From JABFRJ01 sp964389095 (lineage in GTDB: Bacteria; Pseudomonadota; Alphaproteobacteria; Rhizobiales; Hyphomicrobiaceae): a DNA stretch of 15,821 nt. Shown here piece by piece: positions 1 to 6,466 of the stretch (the first letter of the stretch is position 1; each line of letters starts with the position of its first letter). Below the pieces are notes generated by a model that made no database searches, was not told the origin of the DNA, and saw only the letters and a list, made by a program, of their open reading frames with translations. Location of the stretch: positions 1 to 15,821 of the forward strand of contig CAYMEB010000106.1 in the NCBI GenBank assembly GCA_964389095.1. Reading direction: 5' to 3'. The translations under genes were made by a program, and so were the position numbers.

Positions 1-14
1 TTGGCCACATTCAG

Positions 15-1022
15 CTATACGACGATTGTGCCGGAACTAAGGGGACAGGTTTGAATGGCTTGTGCGGATGCAACGGGCGGAATCGGCTTGTCTTCGGGCG
101 GTTCCGCAGCCCGTACGCCCAATCCGAAGCGCGCCTTCGGTTTCTCTTCCGGCGCTAGGAGCGGACCGCGCCACGCCGCGATGCTCTGCGGACGCTCGCC
201 CGGCTCGCGCCGGAGCGCCCGGTCGATCGCGGCAAGGAAGCCGGCGCAATATGAGCCGATCGCAGCTTCCCGCGCCGGCACGTACTCGTCGTTGACCATC
301 CGCGAGGGCGCGTCGGGCGGACGCTTGCCGGTCACCGAGTGATAGAGTGTAGCGCCGAGCGCATAAATGTCGGTCCAAGGTCCTTGCTGGCTGGTCGTGG
401 TCGCGTACTGCTCGTAGGGAGAATAGCCGGGTTTGACGAGCGCGCTCACCGTGCGCGAATGCGATGCGATGTCGCCGCGTGCCGAGCCGAAGTCGATCAG
501 CACCGGCGCGCGGTCCTGCCTGATCATGATGTTGTCGGGTGCGATGTCGCGATGCAGGAAGTTCCCTTTGTGGATCACTTCCAGTGCGTCGAGCAGCGGC
601 GCGACGATCTGATCGAGTTCGTGCTGGCGTGGCGCACGATTGAGCTCCTTGATCCAGGCCTTGAAGCTCTTTCCCTCTTCGAATCGCAGGACCATGTACG
701 CGGTGCGATGCGCCTCGAAGTAGCGATAGACCCGAACGATGTTGGGATGGTCGAATCGCGCGAGCGTCTGCGCTTCCTCGATGAAGCGGTCCAAACCCCA
801 CTTGTAATCGCCGGCGCAATCCTGCGAACGCGGCACGGCATCGCCGTCGGCGAGCCGCATCGCGTAGTCGACCGGAAAATACTCCTTGATCGTGACTTGC
901 CTGGCGAGCGCGACTTCGTCGGCGAGGTACGTGATGCCGAAGCCGCCGGCACCGAGCACGCGCTTGATTCGATAGTCGCCGACGAGCTCCGTCCCGCCAG
1001 AGAGCGCGAGCAAATTCGTCAT
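15..1022 (-). CDS. Hanks-type serine/threonine protein kinase, possibly truncated at its C-terminus
   Basis: A 335-residue cytoplasmic protein kinase that transfers phosphate from ATP to Ser/Thr. Visible motifs are the Gly loop GAGGFGITY (24-32), the ATP lysine K46 in VTIKEYF, E83 of helix C, the catalytic loop HRDIAPDN (157-164, D159), DFG at 177-179 and an activation segment ending KPGYSPYEQY. The kinase fold ends near residue 290, followed by a Pro/Glu-rich tail. The ATG at 1022 is chosen because GGAGAGGG sits just before it and the kinase fold starts right after; the frame is open further upstream but lacks protein-like character. It is divergent from two FHA genes and a PP2C gene, its likely readers and antagonist. 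No transmembrane segment or extracellular sensor is present, unlike PknB-type kinases. The last residues, including TCPLSS, are encoded by a repeat also found at the other window edge, so the original C-terminus may have been lost. Confidence 0.93.
   Translation of the reverse strand: MTNLLALSGGTELVGDYRIKRVLGAGGFGITYLADEVALARQVTIKEYFPVDYAMRLADGDAVPRSQDCAGDYKWGLDRFIEEAQTLARFDHPNIVRVYRYFEAHRTAYMVLRFEEGKSFKAWIKELNRAPRQHELDQIVAPLLDALEVIHKGNFLHRDIAPDNIMIRQDRAPVLIDFGSARGDIASHSRTVSALVKPGYSPYEQYATTTSQQGPWTDIYALGATLYHSVTGKRPPDAPSRMVNDEYVPAREAAIGSYCAGFLAAIDRALRREPGERPQSIAAWRGPLLAPEEKPKARFGLGVRAAEPPEDKPIPPVASAQAIQTCPLSSGTIVV
34..49 (+). repeat. 16-bp repeat, left copy (inverted relative to right copy)
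   Basis: GAACTAAGGGGACAGG here is the exact reverse complement of 15775-15790. With mismatches the similarity extends to about 24 bp (attca-NN-core-N-ggc). It lies inside the 3' end of the kinase frame. The GGGGACAG core resembles short dispersed repeats seen near REP-associated tyrosine transposases; that link is from memory and inference, and no such transposase is in the window. Confidence 0.6.
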
Positions 1023-1093
1023 CCCTCTCCGTTCCCCGTTTCCCGCCCGGAATGCCGGATGCAGGCCTTTGCGGCTCGAGCCCGCGACGCGCC

Positions 1094-1105
1094 TCACTTC
1101 GCCAT
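1094..1105 (-). other. Minimal three-codon ORF with strong ribosome-binding site upstream of the kinase
   Basis: On the minus strand GGAGG (1117-1113) is followed at 7 nt by ATG GCG AAG TGA, encoding Met-Ala-Lys. The kinase ATG lies 71 nt downstream of its stop. The SD is stronger than that of the kinase itself. It could be a translated leader or a chance match in a GC-rich sequence. It lies in the 233-bp divergent intergenic region between kinase and FHA genes. Confidence 0.15.
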
Positions 1106-1144
1106 GCGCTCTCCTCCAATCACCGGGAACATTATGGCGGAACG

Positions 1145-1227
1145 ATGTAACCATGACCGAATTGGCGCGATGCGTAACCGCAATCACAATGCAAATCCGC
1201 CATTGTGCCGCCGTTTTGCAGTTACAT
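1145..1227. promoter_or_regulatory. Cluster of inverted repeats between divergent kinase and FHA genes (candidate operators)
   Basis: Three exact inverted pairs lie within 83 bp: CACAATG (1185-1191) with CATTGTG (1201-1207), ATGTAAC (1145-1151) with GTTACAT (1221-1227), and TGCAAA (1190-1195) with TTTGCA (1215-1220). GTAACC also recurs directly at 1174. The 7-9-7 CACAATG pair has the geometry of a dimeric regulator site and overlaps a possible -10 element of the FHA gene. The regulator is not identifiable. Confidence 0.35.
1162..1190 (+). promoter_or_regulatory. Possible sigma70-like promoter for the FHA/FHA/PP2C operon
   Basis: TTGGCG (1162-1167) and CACAAT (1185-1190) are separated by 17 nt; each matches four of six consensus bases. 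The -10 element coincides with one arm of the CACAATG inverted repeat, which would allow repression. Evidence is by eye only. Confidence 0.25.
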
Positions 1228-1255
1228 GATTTTCGCTCAGGGTGGGGAGAAGGAT

Positions 1256-1969
1256 ATGATTGCGCTGTCGCGCCTGCGCTCAGGATTGTCGCGCGCATCG
1301 GCGCCGGAATTTTCTCGTGCTGCGTTGTCTCCGGCTGTCGTATGCACAGTGTTGGAGCTCGTTCTCGCCGCGGCCGGCGTTTCGATCGGCATGCGCTCGG
1401 GCCAGTTTCCCGACACGCTGGGCGGATTGATCGGCGCTCTGATCTTGAAAGCCTCGACTGTCGTTGCTGCGGCCTACGATAAGGCGCCGGCTCTGGTCAT
1501 GGTGCTGATCGCATTGCTGGTCGTGCCCGCGGCAGCCATCGGAGGGTTGATCGTCGACGTGATCTGGTCGCGCCGCGCACAGCGACGGACGGCGCCCCAG
1601 GTGCCGTTGACGACGCTGGCGACCAGCGAACCGGTTCGCGTCGAGACTGGCGGTGACGCCCCCTGGCCGGCTCGCGCACAGCTCTTCATCGCAGGCAGTG
1701 ACAAGTCCCCGATCACGCTTGCGGCGCCGGTCGTCAGGATCGGTCGTCACGAGGAAAACGACGTGCGGCTGACCGACCCGTCGGTCCACCGCTATCACGC
1801 GATCATCCACCGCACCCCGGAGGCGGGGTACCACATCTCGGATCTGTCCGGGGCGACCGGAAACGGTGTGCTGGTCAATGGCGTGCGCTGCGAGCGTCAT
1901 CGGCTGGGCGACGGCGACGCCATCACGCTCGGCAGCGCGACACTCAAGTTCTCGATGCGGCCCCTTTGA
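1256..1969 (+). CDS. Membrane-anchored FHA domain protein
   Basis: A 237-residue protein with hydrophobic segments at about 25-45 and 79-104, a weaker one at 55-75, and a C-terminal forkhead-associated domain (about 158-234). FHA domains bind phosphothreonine peptides. Key features are RIGR (161-164), the loop DPSVHRYHA (174-182) with structural His181, and NGV at 208-210 followed by LGDGDAITLG. It should hold the FHA domain at the inner membrane facing the cytoplasm, recruiting kinase substrates or the phosphorylated kinase. The ATG at 1256 is preferred over upstream in-frame ATGs at 1205 and 1226 because GGGGAGAAGG ends 3 nt before it. It is first of three co-directional genes and divergent from the kinase. 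The position that is usually Ser in the recognition loop is His178, a variant I recall from other alphaproteobacterial FHA proteins. Confidence 0.9.
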   Translation: MIALSRLRSGLSRASAPEFSRAALSPAVVCTVLELVLAAAGVSIGMRSGQFPDTLGGLIGALILKASTVVAAAYDKAPALVMVLIALLVVPAAAIGGLIVDVIWSRRAQRRTAPQVPLTTLATSEPVRVETGGDAPWPARAQLFIAGSDKSPITLAAPVVRIGRHEENDVRLTDPSVHRYHAIIHRTPEAGYHISDLSGATGNGVLVNGVRCERHRLGDGDAITLGSATLKFSMRPL

Positions 1970-2034
1970 TGGCGCATCGAATGCGGGAACACGATCGGAC
2001 TGCAACCTTGCTCGAGACGGATGGAGGAACAAAG

Positions 2035-2784
2035 ATGACTGACCAACGCAAGCCCGCCGCCGCCGCCGATGCCCGTTCGCCGGGGCGCATCCTCGGTTCG
2101 CTCCGCGACGCGCTGATGGCCGCGAGCCGCACCGACACGGCGGACGCGCCCACGGAACGCCCGCCGGCACCCGCGCAGCGGCCGGCCGCCGCTTCCGGTC
2201 AGGACGATCACTCGGCGGCCGATACGGTCCTTCTGCGCCGCGATCCGCCGCCGGCGTCCGAAGTCGCACGCGAGGCTCGCCTGGCGGCAAAGCCGGTTGA
2301 GCCCGCTCCGCGGCCTGTCGATCCGCCGACCCAGCACGTCCGAGCGTCTGCGCCGGCCAAACCGGCGGAGACGCAGCTCGTTCGCGGCAAGGTCGAGTTC
2401 GGCCAAGCCGAATTCCACCAGGATCCCGTCGTCGGCTGGCTCGTTGTGGTCGGCGGCAGCGGCGTGGGTGCCTTCAGGCCCATCTTCGAGTGCAACAACA
2501 GCATCGGGCGGGCGCGCAACCAGCGCATCCCCGTCGATTTCGGCGACGAGAGCATCTCGTCGGAGGAACAGGCATTCATTCGGTACGACAGTGTCGATCG
2601 ATCGTTCTTGTTCGTCCCCAACCTCTCCAAGACGAACGTGGTGTCGATCAACAACAAGAAGCCGACCGGCGCCGTGCCGCTCAACGCGATGGATGTGATC
2701 ACGATGGGTCGCACGCAGCTCGCGTTCGTGCCATTCTGTGGAGCCGAGTTCGATTGGTCGGAGCTCGGAGAGGCGAAGGGTTGA
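2035..2784 (+). CDS. FHA-like protein with disordered N-terminus and variant phosphopeptide loop
   Basis: A 249-residue protein. Residues 1-115 are rich in Pro, Ala and charged residues and look disordered. Residues about 133-234 form a divergent FHA domain: SIGRARNQ (156-163), the loop SISSEEQAFI (173-182), SINNKK (204-209) and DVITMGRTQLAF (220-231). The usual loop His is replaced by Gln179, although Arg159 and a Ser are kept, so phosphothreonine binding may be altered. The segment ADTVLLRRD around Thr64 could be a kinase target, as in GarA/OdhI-type FHA proteins with an N-terminal phosphosite; this is inference. The ATG at 2035 has GGAGG 10 nt upstream; the frame extends to 1966, but that stretch overlaps the previous stop. 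The gene is 65 nt after the first FHA gene and almost touches the PP2C gene. Confidence 0.85.
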   Translation: MTDQRKPAAAADARSPGRILGSLRDALMAASRTDTADAPTERPPAPAQRPAAASGQDDHSAADTVLLRRDPPPASEVAREARLAAKPVEPAPRPVDPPTQHVRASAPAKPAETQLVRGKVEFGQAEFHQDPVVGWLVVVGGSGVGAFRPIFECNNSIGRARNQRIPVDFGDESISSEEQAFIRYDSVDRSFLFVPNLSKTNVVSINNKKPTGAVPLNAMDVITMGRTQLAFVPFCGAEFDWSELGEAKG

Positions 2785-2788
2785 GGCA

Positions 2789-3598
2789 TTGGGACTGGAG
2801 TACGCGGCGGCGCTTTCGGCCTCCAAGGGCGGGCGCCGCTACCAAGAGGATCATGGGCTCGTCGCCCCGACGGGAAGTGCTGTTCTCGCGGGGCAGGGTT
2901 TGGACATTGCCGAGCCCTCTGCGGGATTGACTGCCGTTCTGTGCGACGGAATGGGCGGGCACGTCGGCGGCGCGACGGCGAGCCGGATGGTGGCTGCCTC
3001 GTTCTTCGATGCGTTGGCGACGGCCGACCTGGTCGACGTATCCGCCGCATTGGGGGAAGCCGTAAGGACGGCGAACCTCGCGATCGCGCGTCACATCCAG
3101 GCGAATACCGCGTTCACGGGTATGGGGACGACGCTGGTCGGCGTCGTCGTGGATGCGTCCGGCCTGCATTGGGTGAGCGTGGGCGACAGTCTGCTCTATT
3201 TGTGGCGCCGGGGTGAGATCGCGCGCATCAACGCGGACCATTCTCTGGCCCCCGAGCTGGATCGCTTGGCCGCGGCAGGACGGATCAGCGTCGAACAGGC
3301 GCGCAACGATCCCCGCCGGCATTATCTGCGCTCCGCCATTTCCGGTGAGGAGATCGAGCTGATCGATCTTGCCGGCAAGCCGTTGCAGTTGGCGGCAGGC
3401 GACGTGGTGATCCTGGCGTCGGACGGCTTGCAGACGCTCACAGAGCCCGAGATCGAGCGGATCCTGGCGCGGGAGCACGGGGCCGCACCCGTGGTGCTGG
3501 CCGCAGCCCTGGTCGAGGCTGCAGACGCCGTTGGCGTGCCCAATCAGGACAACACGACCGTGATCGCGCTGACGGTCTGCGATCAGGCGACCGGCTGA
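2789..3598 (+). CDS. PP2C-family (PPM) serine/threonine protein phosphatase
   Basis: A metal-dependent phosphatase of about 269 residues expected to reverse the neighbouring kinase. PPM motifs appear in order: RRYQEDH (16-22), LCDGMGGHVGG (51-61, metal ligand D53), GMGTTL, WVSVGDSLLYL, ADHSL, LASDGLQTL and NQDNTTV near the end. There is no membrane segment, so it is a soluble single-domain enzyme of normal length. The start is uncertain. TTG at 2789 has GAAGGG 8 nt upstream and begins 4 nt after the FHA stop, which fits translational coupling. GTG at 2738 would overlap the FHA gene by 47 nt and has no visible SD. Its last 16 bp overlap the convergent 3' end of the cyclodeaminase gene. Confidence 0.93.
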   Translation: MGLEYAAALSASKGGRRYQEDHGLVAPTGSAVLAGQGLDIAEPSAGLTAVLCDGMGGHVGGATASRMVAASFFDALATADLVDVSAALGEAVRTANLAIARHIQANTAFTGMGTTLVGVVVDASGLHWVSVGDSLLYLWRRGEIARINADHSLAPELDRLAAAGRISVEQARNDPRRHYLRSAISGEEIELIDLAGKPLQLAAGDVVILASDGLQTLTEPEIERILAREHGAAPVVLAAALVEAADAVGVPNQDNTTVIALTVCDQATG

Positions 3599-4554
3599 CG
3601 CTTATGCACCGCGATCGCCGCGGCCAGATCCTCGATCGAGGCTCCCACCGACTTGAAGAAGGTGATCTCCTCGGCGCCAACGCGCCCCTTGTTACTGCCG
3701 CGCGTGAGGTCGTAGAGATCTGCAAGAATGTGGCTCTTGTCGATCACCCCCGCGTCGATCGGCTGCAGCAGATCGCCAGCCTCCCCGAAAGCTCCTTCCC
3801 TCGTGTCTACGAACACGCGCGCCCGGCGGACCAGTTCGTCGTCCGTCTCGCGCATCGATTTTCTGAAAGCGCCGACGCTGTCGACATGCGTACCCGGCCG
3901 GAGCCACTTGCCCAGAACCAAGGGCTCGCCGGAGAACGTCGCCGTCGAGATCACATCGGCCTGCCGGGCTTCACTTTCCAGTTCGCCGGCTACTGCGATG
4001 TCCGCGAATTGGCCGCTGAGTGCTGCGACGACGCGCTCCGCCCCTGCCCGTGAACGGTTCCACACACGCACGCGGCGGATCGGGCGCACAGAGGCATGGG
4101 CACGCACGAGGTAGGGAGCCAATGCCCCGGCACCGACCATCAGGAGCGAGGCTGCTTCCGGCCGCGCGAGGTAGCGAGCCGCGAGCGCGGACGCGGCGGC
4201 GGTGCGCCACAAAGTGAGTCGCGTGGCGTCCATGATCGAGACGGTTTCGCCGGTCTCGGCTGAGAGCAGCAGGTATGTTCCGCAGACTGCCGGCTTGCCA
4301 TGGCGCTGGCCATTGTCGGGAAAGACCGTGACCGACTTCATGCCCATGAAGGCACCGGCGGTCGTCGACCCCGGTGCGCTCGTGCTGAACGCAGGCATCA
4401 GCAGCCAGGTTGCTTCGGGCCGCCCGGCGAGCGGAACCTGATGATGGTGACGCGGCGGCGAGATCGCTCCATCGCGGAACGCCTTCTCCAGCACGTCGAC
4501 CAGATGCGGATAGGCCAGGGCCGCGTCGATGGCGCTTGCGTCCACGAACCTCAT
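3583..4554 (-). CDS. Ornithine cyclodeaminase / mu-crystallin family NAD(P)-dependent enzyme
   Basis: A 323-residue enzyme, usual length for the family, which includes ornithine cyclodeaminase, alanine dehydrogenase and delta1-pyrroline-2-carboxylate reductase. Visible: GMKSVTVFPDN with likely catalytic K73, LWRTAAASALAARYLA (115-130), the dinucleotide loop GAGALA (141-146), HVDSVGAFRKSMRE (223-236) and FKSVGASIEDL near the end. The residue after the second Rossmann strand is Asn (VWNRS) rather than Asp, which hints at NADP(H) preference (inference). The 'HVDSVGAF' version resembles the alanine dehydrogenase or pyrroline-2-carboxylate reductase branch more than true cyclodeaminase, so the substrate is open. 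The ATG at 4554 is chosen because the family N-terminus begins there. It starts 28 nt after the LapA-domain gene, probably the last gene of that operon. Confidence 0.9.
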   Translation of the reverse strand: MRFVDASAIDAALAYPHLVDVLEKAFRDGAISPPRHHHQVPLAGRPEATWLLMPAFSTSAPGSTTAGAFMGMKSVTVFPDNGQRHGKPAVCGTYLLLSAETGETVSIMDATRLTLWRTAAASALAARYLARPEAASLLMVGAGALAPYLVRAHASVRPIRRVRVWNRSRAGAERVVAALSGQFADIAVAGELESEARQADVISTATFSGEPLVLGKWLRPGTHVDSVGAFRKSMRETDDELVRRARVFVDTREGAFGEAGDLLQPIDAGVIDKSHILADLYDLTRGSNKGRVGAEEITFFKSVGASIEDLAAAIAVHKRQPVA

Positions 4555-4582
4555 GCTCGATCTCGCTTGTGTGGGGTGGGAC

Positions 4583-4933
4583 TTACTTCTGGCTACTGAA
4601 CGCGAGCTTCTTGCTCGCTTGGAGATTCGAATCCCGCTCGCGCGTGAGGCGATCGGCTTCTGCCTGCCACCGCATGGCATCCTGCGATTTAATACGAGCG
4701 GTACGCCGCCAGCGGCTCTGGCCCATCCATGCCGCTGCACCACCCATGAGCACGCCGAGGATCAGCGCGCCGAACAGATAGGCATAGAGTGGCAGCGACA
4801 GCGAAATCACCGGCGCTTCCGGCCGGAAGGGGTCGAGCACCAGCCGGACCGGTTCGCGATTTGCGACGGCCAGGGCCACCATCACCAGCGCAGCCGGCAA
4901 TGCCACGACGAACCAGGTTAATCGTTTCAGCAC
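4583..4933 (-). CDS. LapA-domain (DUF1049) inner-membrane protein
   Basis: A 116-residue protein with two membrane helices (about 7-24 and 47-70), an intervening loop containing NREPVRLVLDPF, and a charged C-terminal helix (about 78-108) likely to be coiled coil and cytoplasmic. This is the LapA/DUF1049 layout; in E. coli the related LapA acts with LapB in LPS assembly control. The start is GTG at 4933 with GAGG about 10 nt upstream. It lies 40 nt downstream of ihfB, a pairing I recall as common in alphaproteobacteria and which supports the assignment. A direct role in LPS here is inferred only from the family. Confidence 0.85.
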   Translation of the reverse strand: MLKRLTWFVVALPAALVMVALAVANREPVRLVLDPFRPEAPVISLSLPLYAYLFGALILGVLMGGAAAWMGQSRWRRTARIKSQDAMRWQAEADRLTRERDSNLQASKKLAFSSQK

Positions 4934-4973
4934 GCGTCAGTCCTCGGATCGGTGCCGCCCTCAACCGGCGACA

Positions 4974-5324
4974 TCAATGTTCCGCTGCCGGCTTTCCCGC
5001 CGGCATCGCTTTCGCTGCGGGCCTTCGGCCTTCGCTTGCAGAAGCAGCCTTGTTCAGACGCTCGCGCAACTCCTTGCCCGTCTTGAAAAAGGGCACGAAC
5101 TTCTCGTCGACATCGACGGCCTTGCCGGTTCTCGGATTGCGGCCGGTGCGTGGCGAGCGGTGCTTGACCGTAAACGCGCCGAACCCTCTCAACTCGACGC
5201 GATCCCCCCGTGCCAGGGCATCGACGATCTCGTCGAACAGCACGTTGACGATCTTCTCCACGTCGCGATGGTACAAGTGCTGGTTCGCGGCCGCGATCTT
5301 CTGAATAAGCTCCGACTTGATCAT
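4974..5324 (-). CDS. ihfB: Integration host factor subunit beta
   Basis: A 116-residue member of the HU/IHF DNA-bending family; with IhfA it binds specific sites and bends DNA sharply. It starts MIKSELIQKI, and has LRGFGAFTV (45-53) and the DNA-arm motif GRNPRTGKAV (61-70) with intercalating P64, then VPFFKTGKELRERLN (77-91). The beta subunit normally stops about there, at 94-100 residues. This one has an extra Ala/Lys/Pro tail (about 95-116), which may add nonspecific DNA contacts. ATG 5324 is preferred over an in-frame ATG at 5339 because AAGGAG lies 5 nt before it and it matches the family N-terminus. It starts 30 nt after sppA and is followed by the LapA-domain gene. Confidence 0.95.
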   Translation of the reverse strand: MIKSELIQKIAAANQHLYHRDVEKIVNVLFDEIVDALARGDRVELRGFGAFTVKHRSPRTGRNPRTGKAVDVDEKFVPFFKTGKELRERLNKAASASEGRRPAAKAMPAGKPAAEH

Positions 5325-5351
5325 CGGCACTCCTTGCACTCAAACTTGTTG

Positions 5352-5379
5352 TATTTATTCACTTTTTGGAGGTTGCCAA
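5352..5379 (-). promoter_or_regulatory. Possible promoter for ihfB inside the 3' end of sppA
   Basis: On the minus strand TTGGCA (5379-5374) is followed by 16 nt and TAAATA (5357-5352). The -35 matches five of six consensus bases and the -10 four. It would give ihfB expression independent of sppA. By eye only. Confidence 0.3.
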
Positions 5380-6317
5380 ACTGAGACGAGCCCGTCAAGC
5401 GCCAGTCGGCCGAAGGTTCTCTCGTCGGTTAGCACAGTCTCACCCGCATCGCTCCCCAGCCACCTCAGCACGCTCGCGGTCAGGCGCAATAGCCCGAAAT
5501 CGCTGCTTCCGCGTGGCCGCCAGTCCACAACCTTAAGTGTGCGCGGCACGCCCCTGGTATCGTTGAGCCACCTCAGGGCCTCGGCTTCGCCTCCGATCGC
5601 ATCGACCAGTTTGTGGCCGAGCGCCTCCCGACCTGAGAACACGCGGCCGTCTTCGAGCCCGGGAATCTCCGAGGTTTTGACCGAGCGCCGACCGGCGACG
5701 AGCCCTACGAACCAGCGCTGCGACTCCGCCACCATGGCTTCAGCGGTCCTGCGGCCCTCCGGCGAGATCGGTTCGAACATCGAGGGCACGGCCTTGAGCG
5801 GGCCGCTCTTGATCTCGTTCATCTTGACGCCGACCTTGTCGAGCAATCCGGAGACCTCCGGCCATTGGAAGATCACGCCGACCGAACCCGTGATGGTGTT
5901 TCCGCGCGCCACGATGTGATCCGCCGCGAGGCCGGTGATGTAGGCTGCCGAGGCCGCCACCGTGCCGAATTGGGCCACCACTGGCTTCTTGGCGGCGATG
6001 GCGCGTACGGCTTCGTGCAGGGCCTCGCCGCCGGTCGTCGTGCCCCCGGGGCTGTTCACGAAGAGGATCACACCGGCCACTTGCCGGCTCTCCTCCAGGC
6101 GCTTCAGCAGCCGCAGCATGGAGCGATCTTCCGTGATCATGCCTTCGACGGACACCCGCGCGATATGCCGAGTTTCCGCAAGGGAGCCGGTCCAGCCGCT
6201 CGCATAGATCGCTGCGACCACGGCAGCCGCCATGGCGGCGATCGCAGCCGTTCGCCACAGGCCGACCCGCCGCCGCAGGTGTCGGCGATCCAGGACCATC
6301 TCGGTTTCCAGCGACAT
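5355..6317 (-). CDS. sppA: Signal peptide peptidase SppA (S49 serine protease)
   Basis: A 320-residue membrane protease that degrades signal peptides left after secretion. There is one N-terminal membrane anchor (about 21-40), then the S49 protease domain: VNSPGG (88-92), the Ser nucleophile S123 in TVAASAAYITG, TGSVGVIF (143-150) and general-base K175 in SGPLKA. The 52-residue spacing between Ser and Lys matches Bacillus SppA, and the length fits the short, single-domain form rather than the 67-kDa E. coli type. The start is ATG 6317 without a strong SD; an in-frame ATG at 6299, preceded by GGAAACCGAG, is an alternative. The order sppA-ihfB-lapA is one I recall from alphaproteobacteria. About 150 bp separate it from the upstream Sel1 gene. 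Confidence 0.94.
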   Translation of the reverse strand: MSLETEMVLDRRHLRRRVGLWRTAAIAAMAAAVVAAIYASGWTGSLAETRHIARVSVEGMITEDRSMLRLLKRLEESRQVAGVILFVNSPGGTTTGGEALHEAVRAIAAKKPVVAQFGTVAASAAYITGLAADHIVARGNTITGSVGVIFQWPEVSGLLDKVGVKMNEIKSGPLKAVPSMFEPISPEGRRTAEAMVAESQRWFVGLVAGRRSVKTSEIPGLEDGRVFSGREALGHKLVDAIGGEAEALRWLNDTRGVPRTLKVVDWRPRGSSDFGLLRLTASVLRWLGSDAGETVLTDERTFGRLALDGLVSVWQPPKSE

Positions 6318-6357
6318 CGTAAGGGGCTTTCCCGGTTGGGACGTGACACACTGAGGC

Positions 6358-6391
6358 TTCCGGCGGCCTTCATAAGCGCATTTCCGGCGGC
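6358..6391. repeat. Pair of 10-bp direct repeats upstream of sppA
   Basis: TTCCGGCGGC occurs at 6358-6367 and 6382-6391, a 24-bp period, in the gap between the Sel1 gene and sppA. It could be a tandem binding site upstream of sppA, or chance in GC-rich DNA. Confidence 0.3.
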
Positions 6392-6439
6392 TTGGAAATC
6401 GTCTCGGACGACGCCGGCCGCAACCTGCGAGGCGGAATC

Positions 6440-6459
6440 GCCGACAGCCTGTCGTCGGC
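6440..6459 (-). terminator. Weak hairpin just after the Sel1-repeat gene
   Basis: GCCGAC (6440-6445) pairs with GTCGGC (6454-6459) across an 8-nt loop, 7 nt beyond the Sel1 stop. There is no T-run, so it may be only an mRNA 3' structure or an attenuator before sppA. Confidence is low. Confidence 0.2.
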
Positions 6460-6466
6460 GCGGGAG

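Noticed and set aside
1023..1298. N-terminal extension of the kinase up to 1298
   Set aside because: It spans the divergent intergenic region with the inverted repeats and overlaps the FHA start. Its composition is not protein-like, and the ATG at 1022 has a good SD.
1280..2290. Long open frame of 336 codons on the minus strand opposite the FHA genes
   Set aside because: It is antisense to two genes with clear FHA motifs and good SDs. Its product is Arg/Pro-rich without motifs, typical of the complementary strand in GC-rich DNA.
1..3598. Type VI secretion locus
   Set aside because: Kinase, FHA and PP2C genes recall T6SS regulators, but no TssB/C, ClpV, VgrG, Hcp or IcmF-like gene is present in the window.
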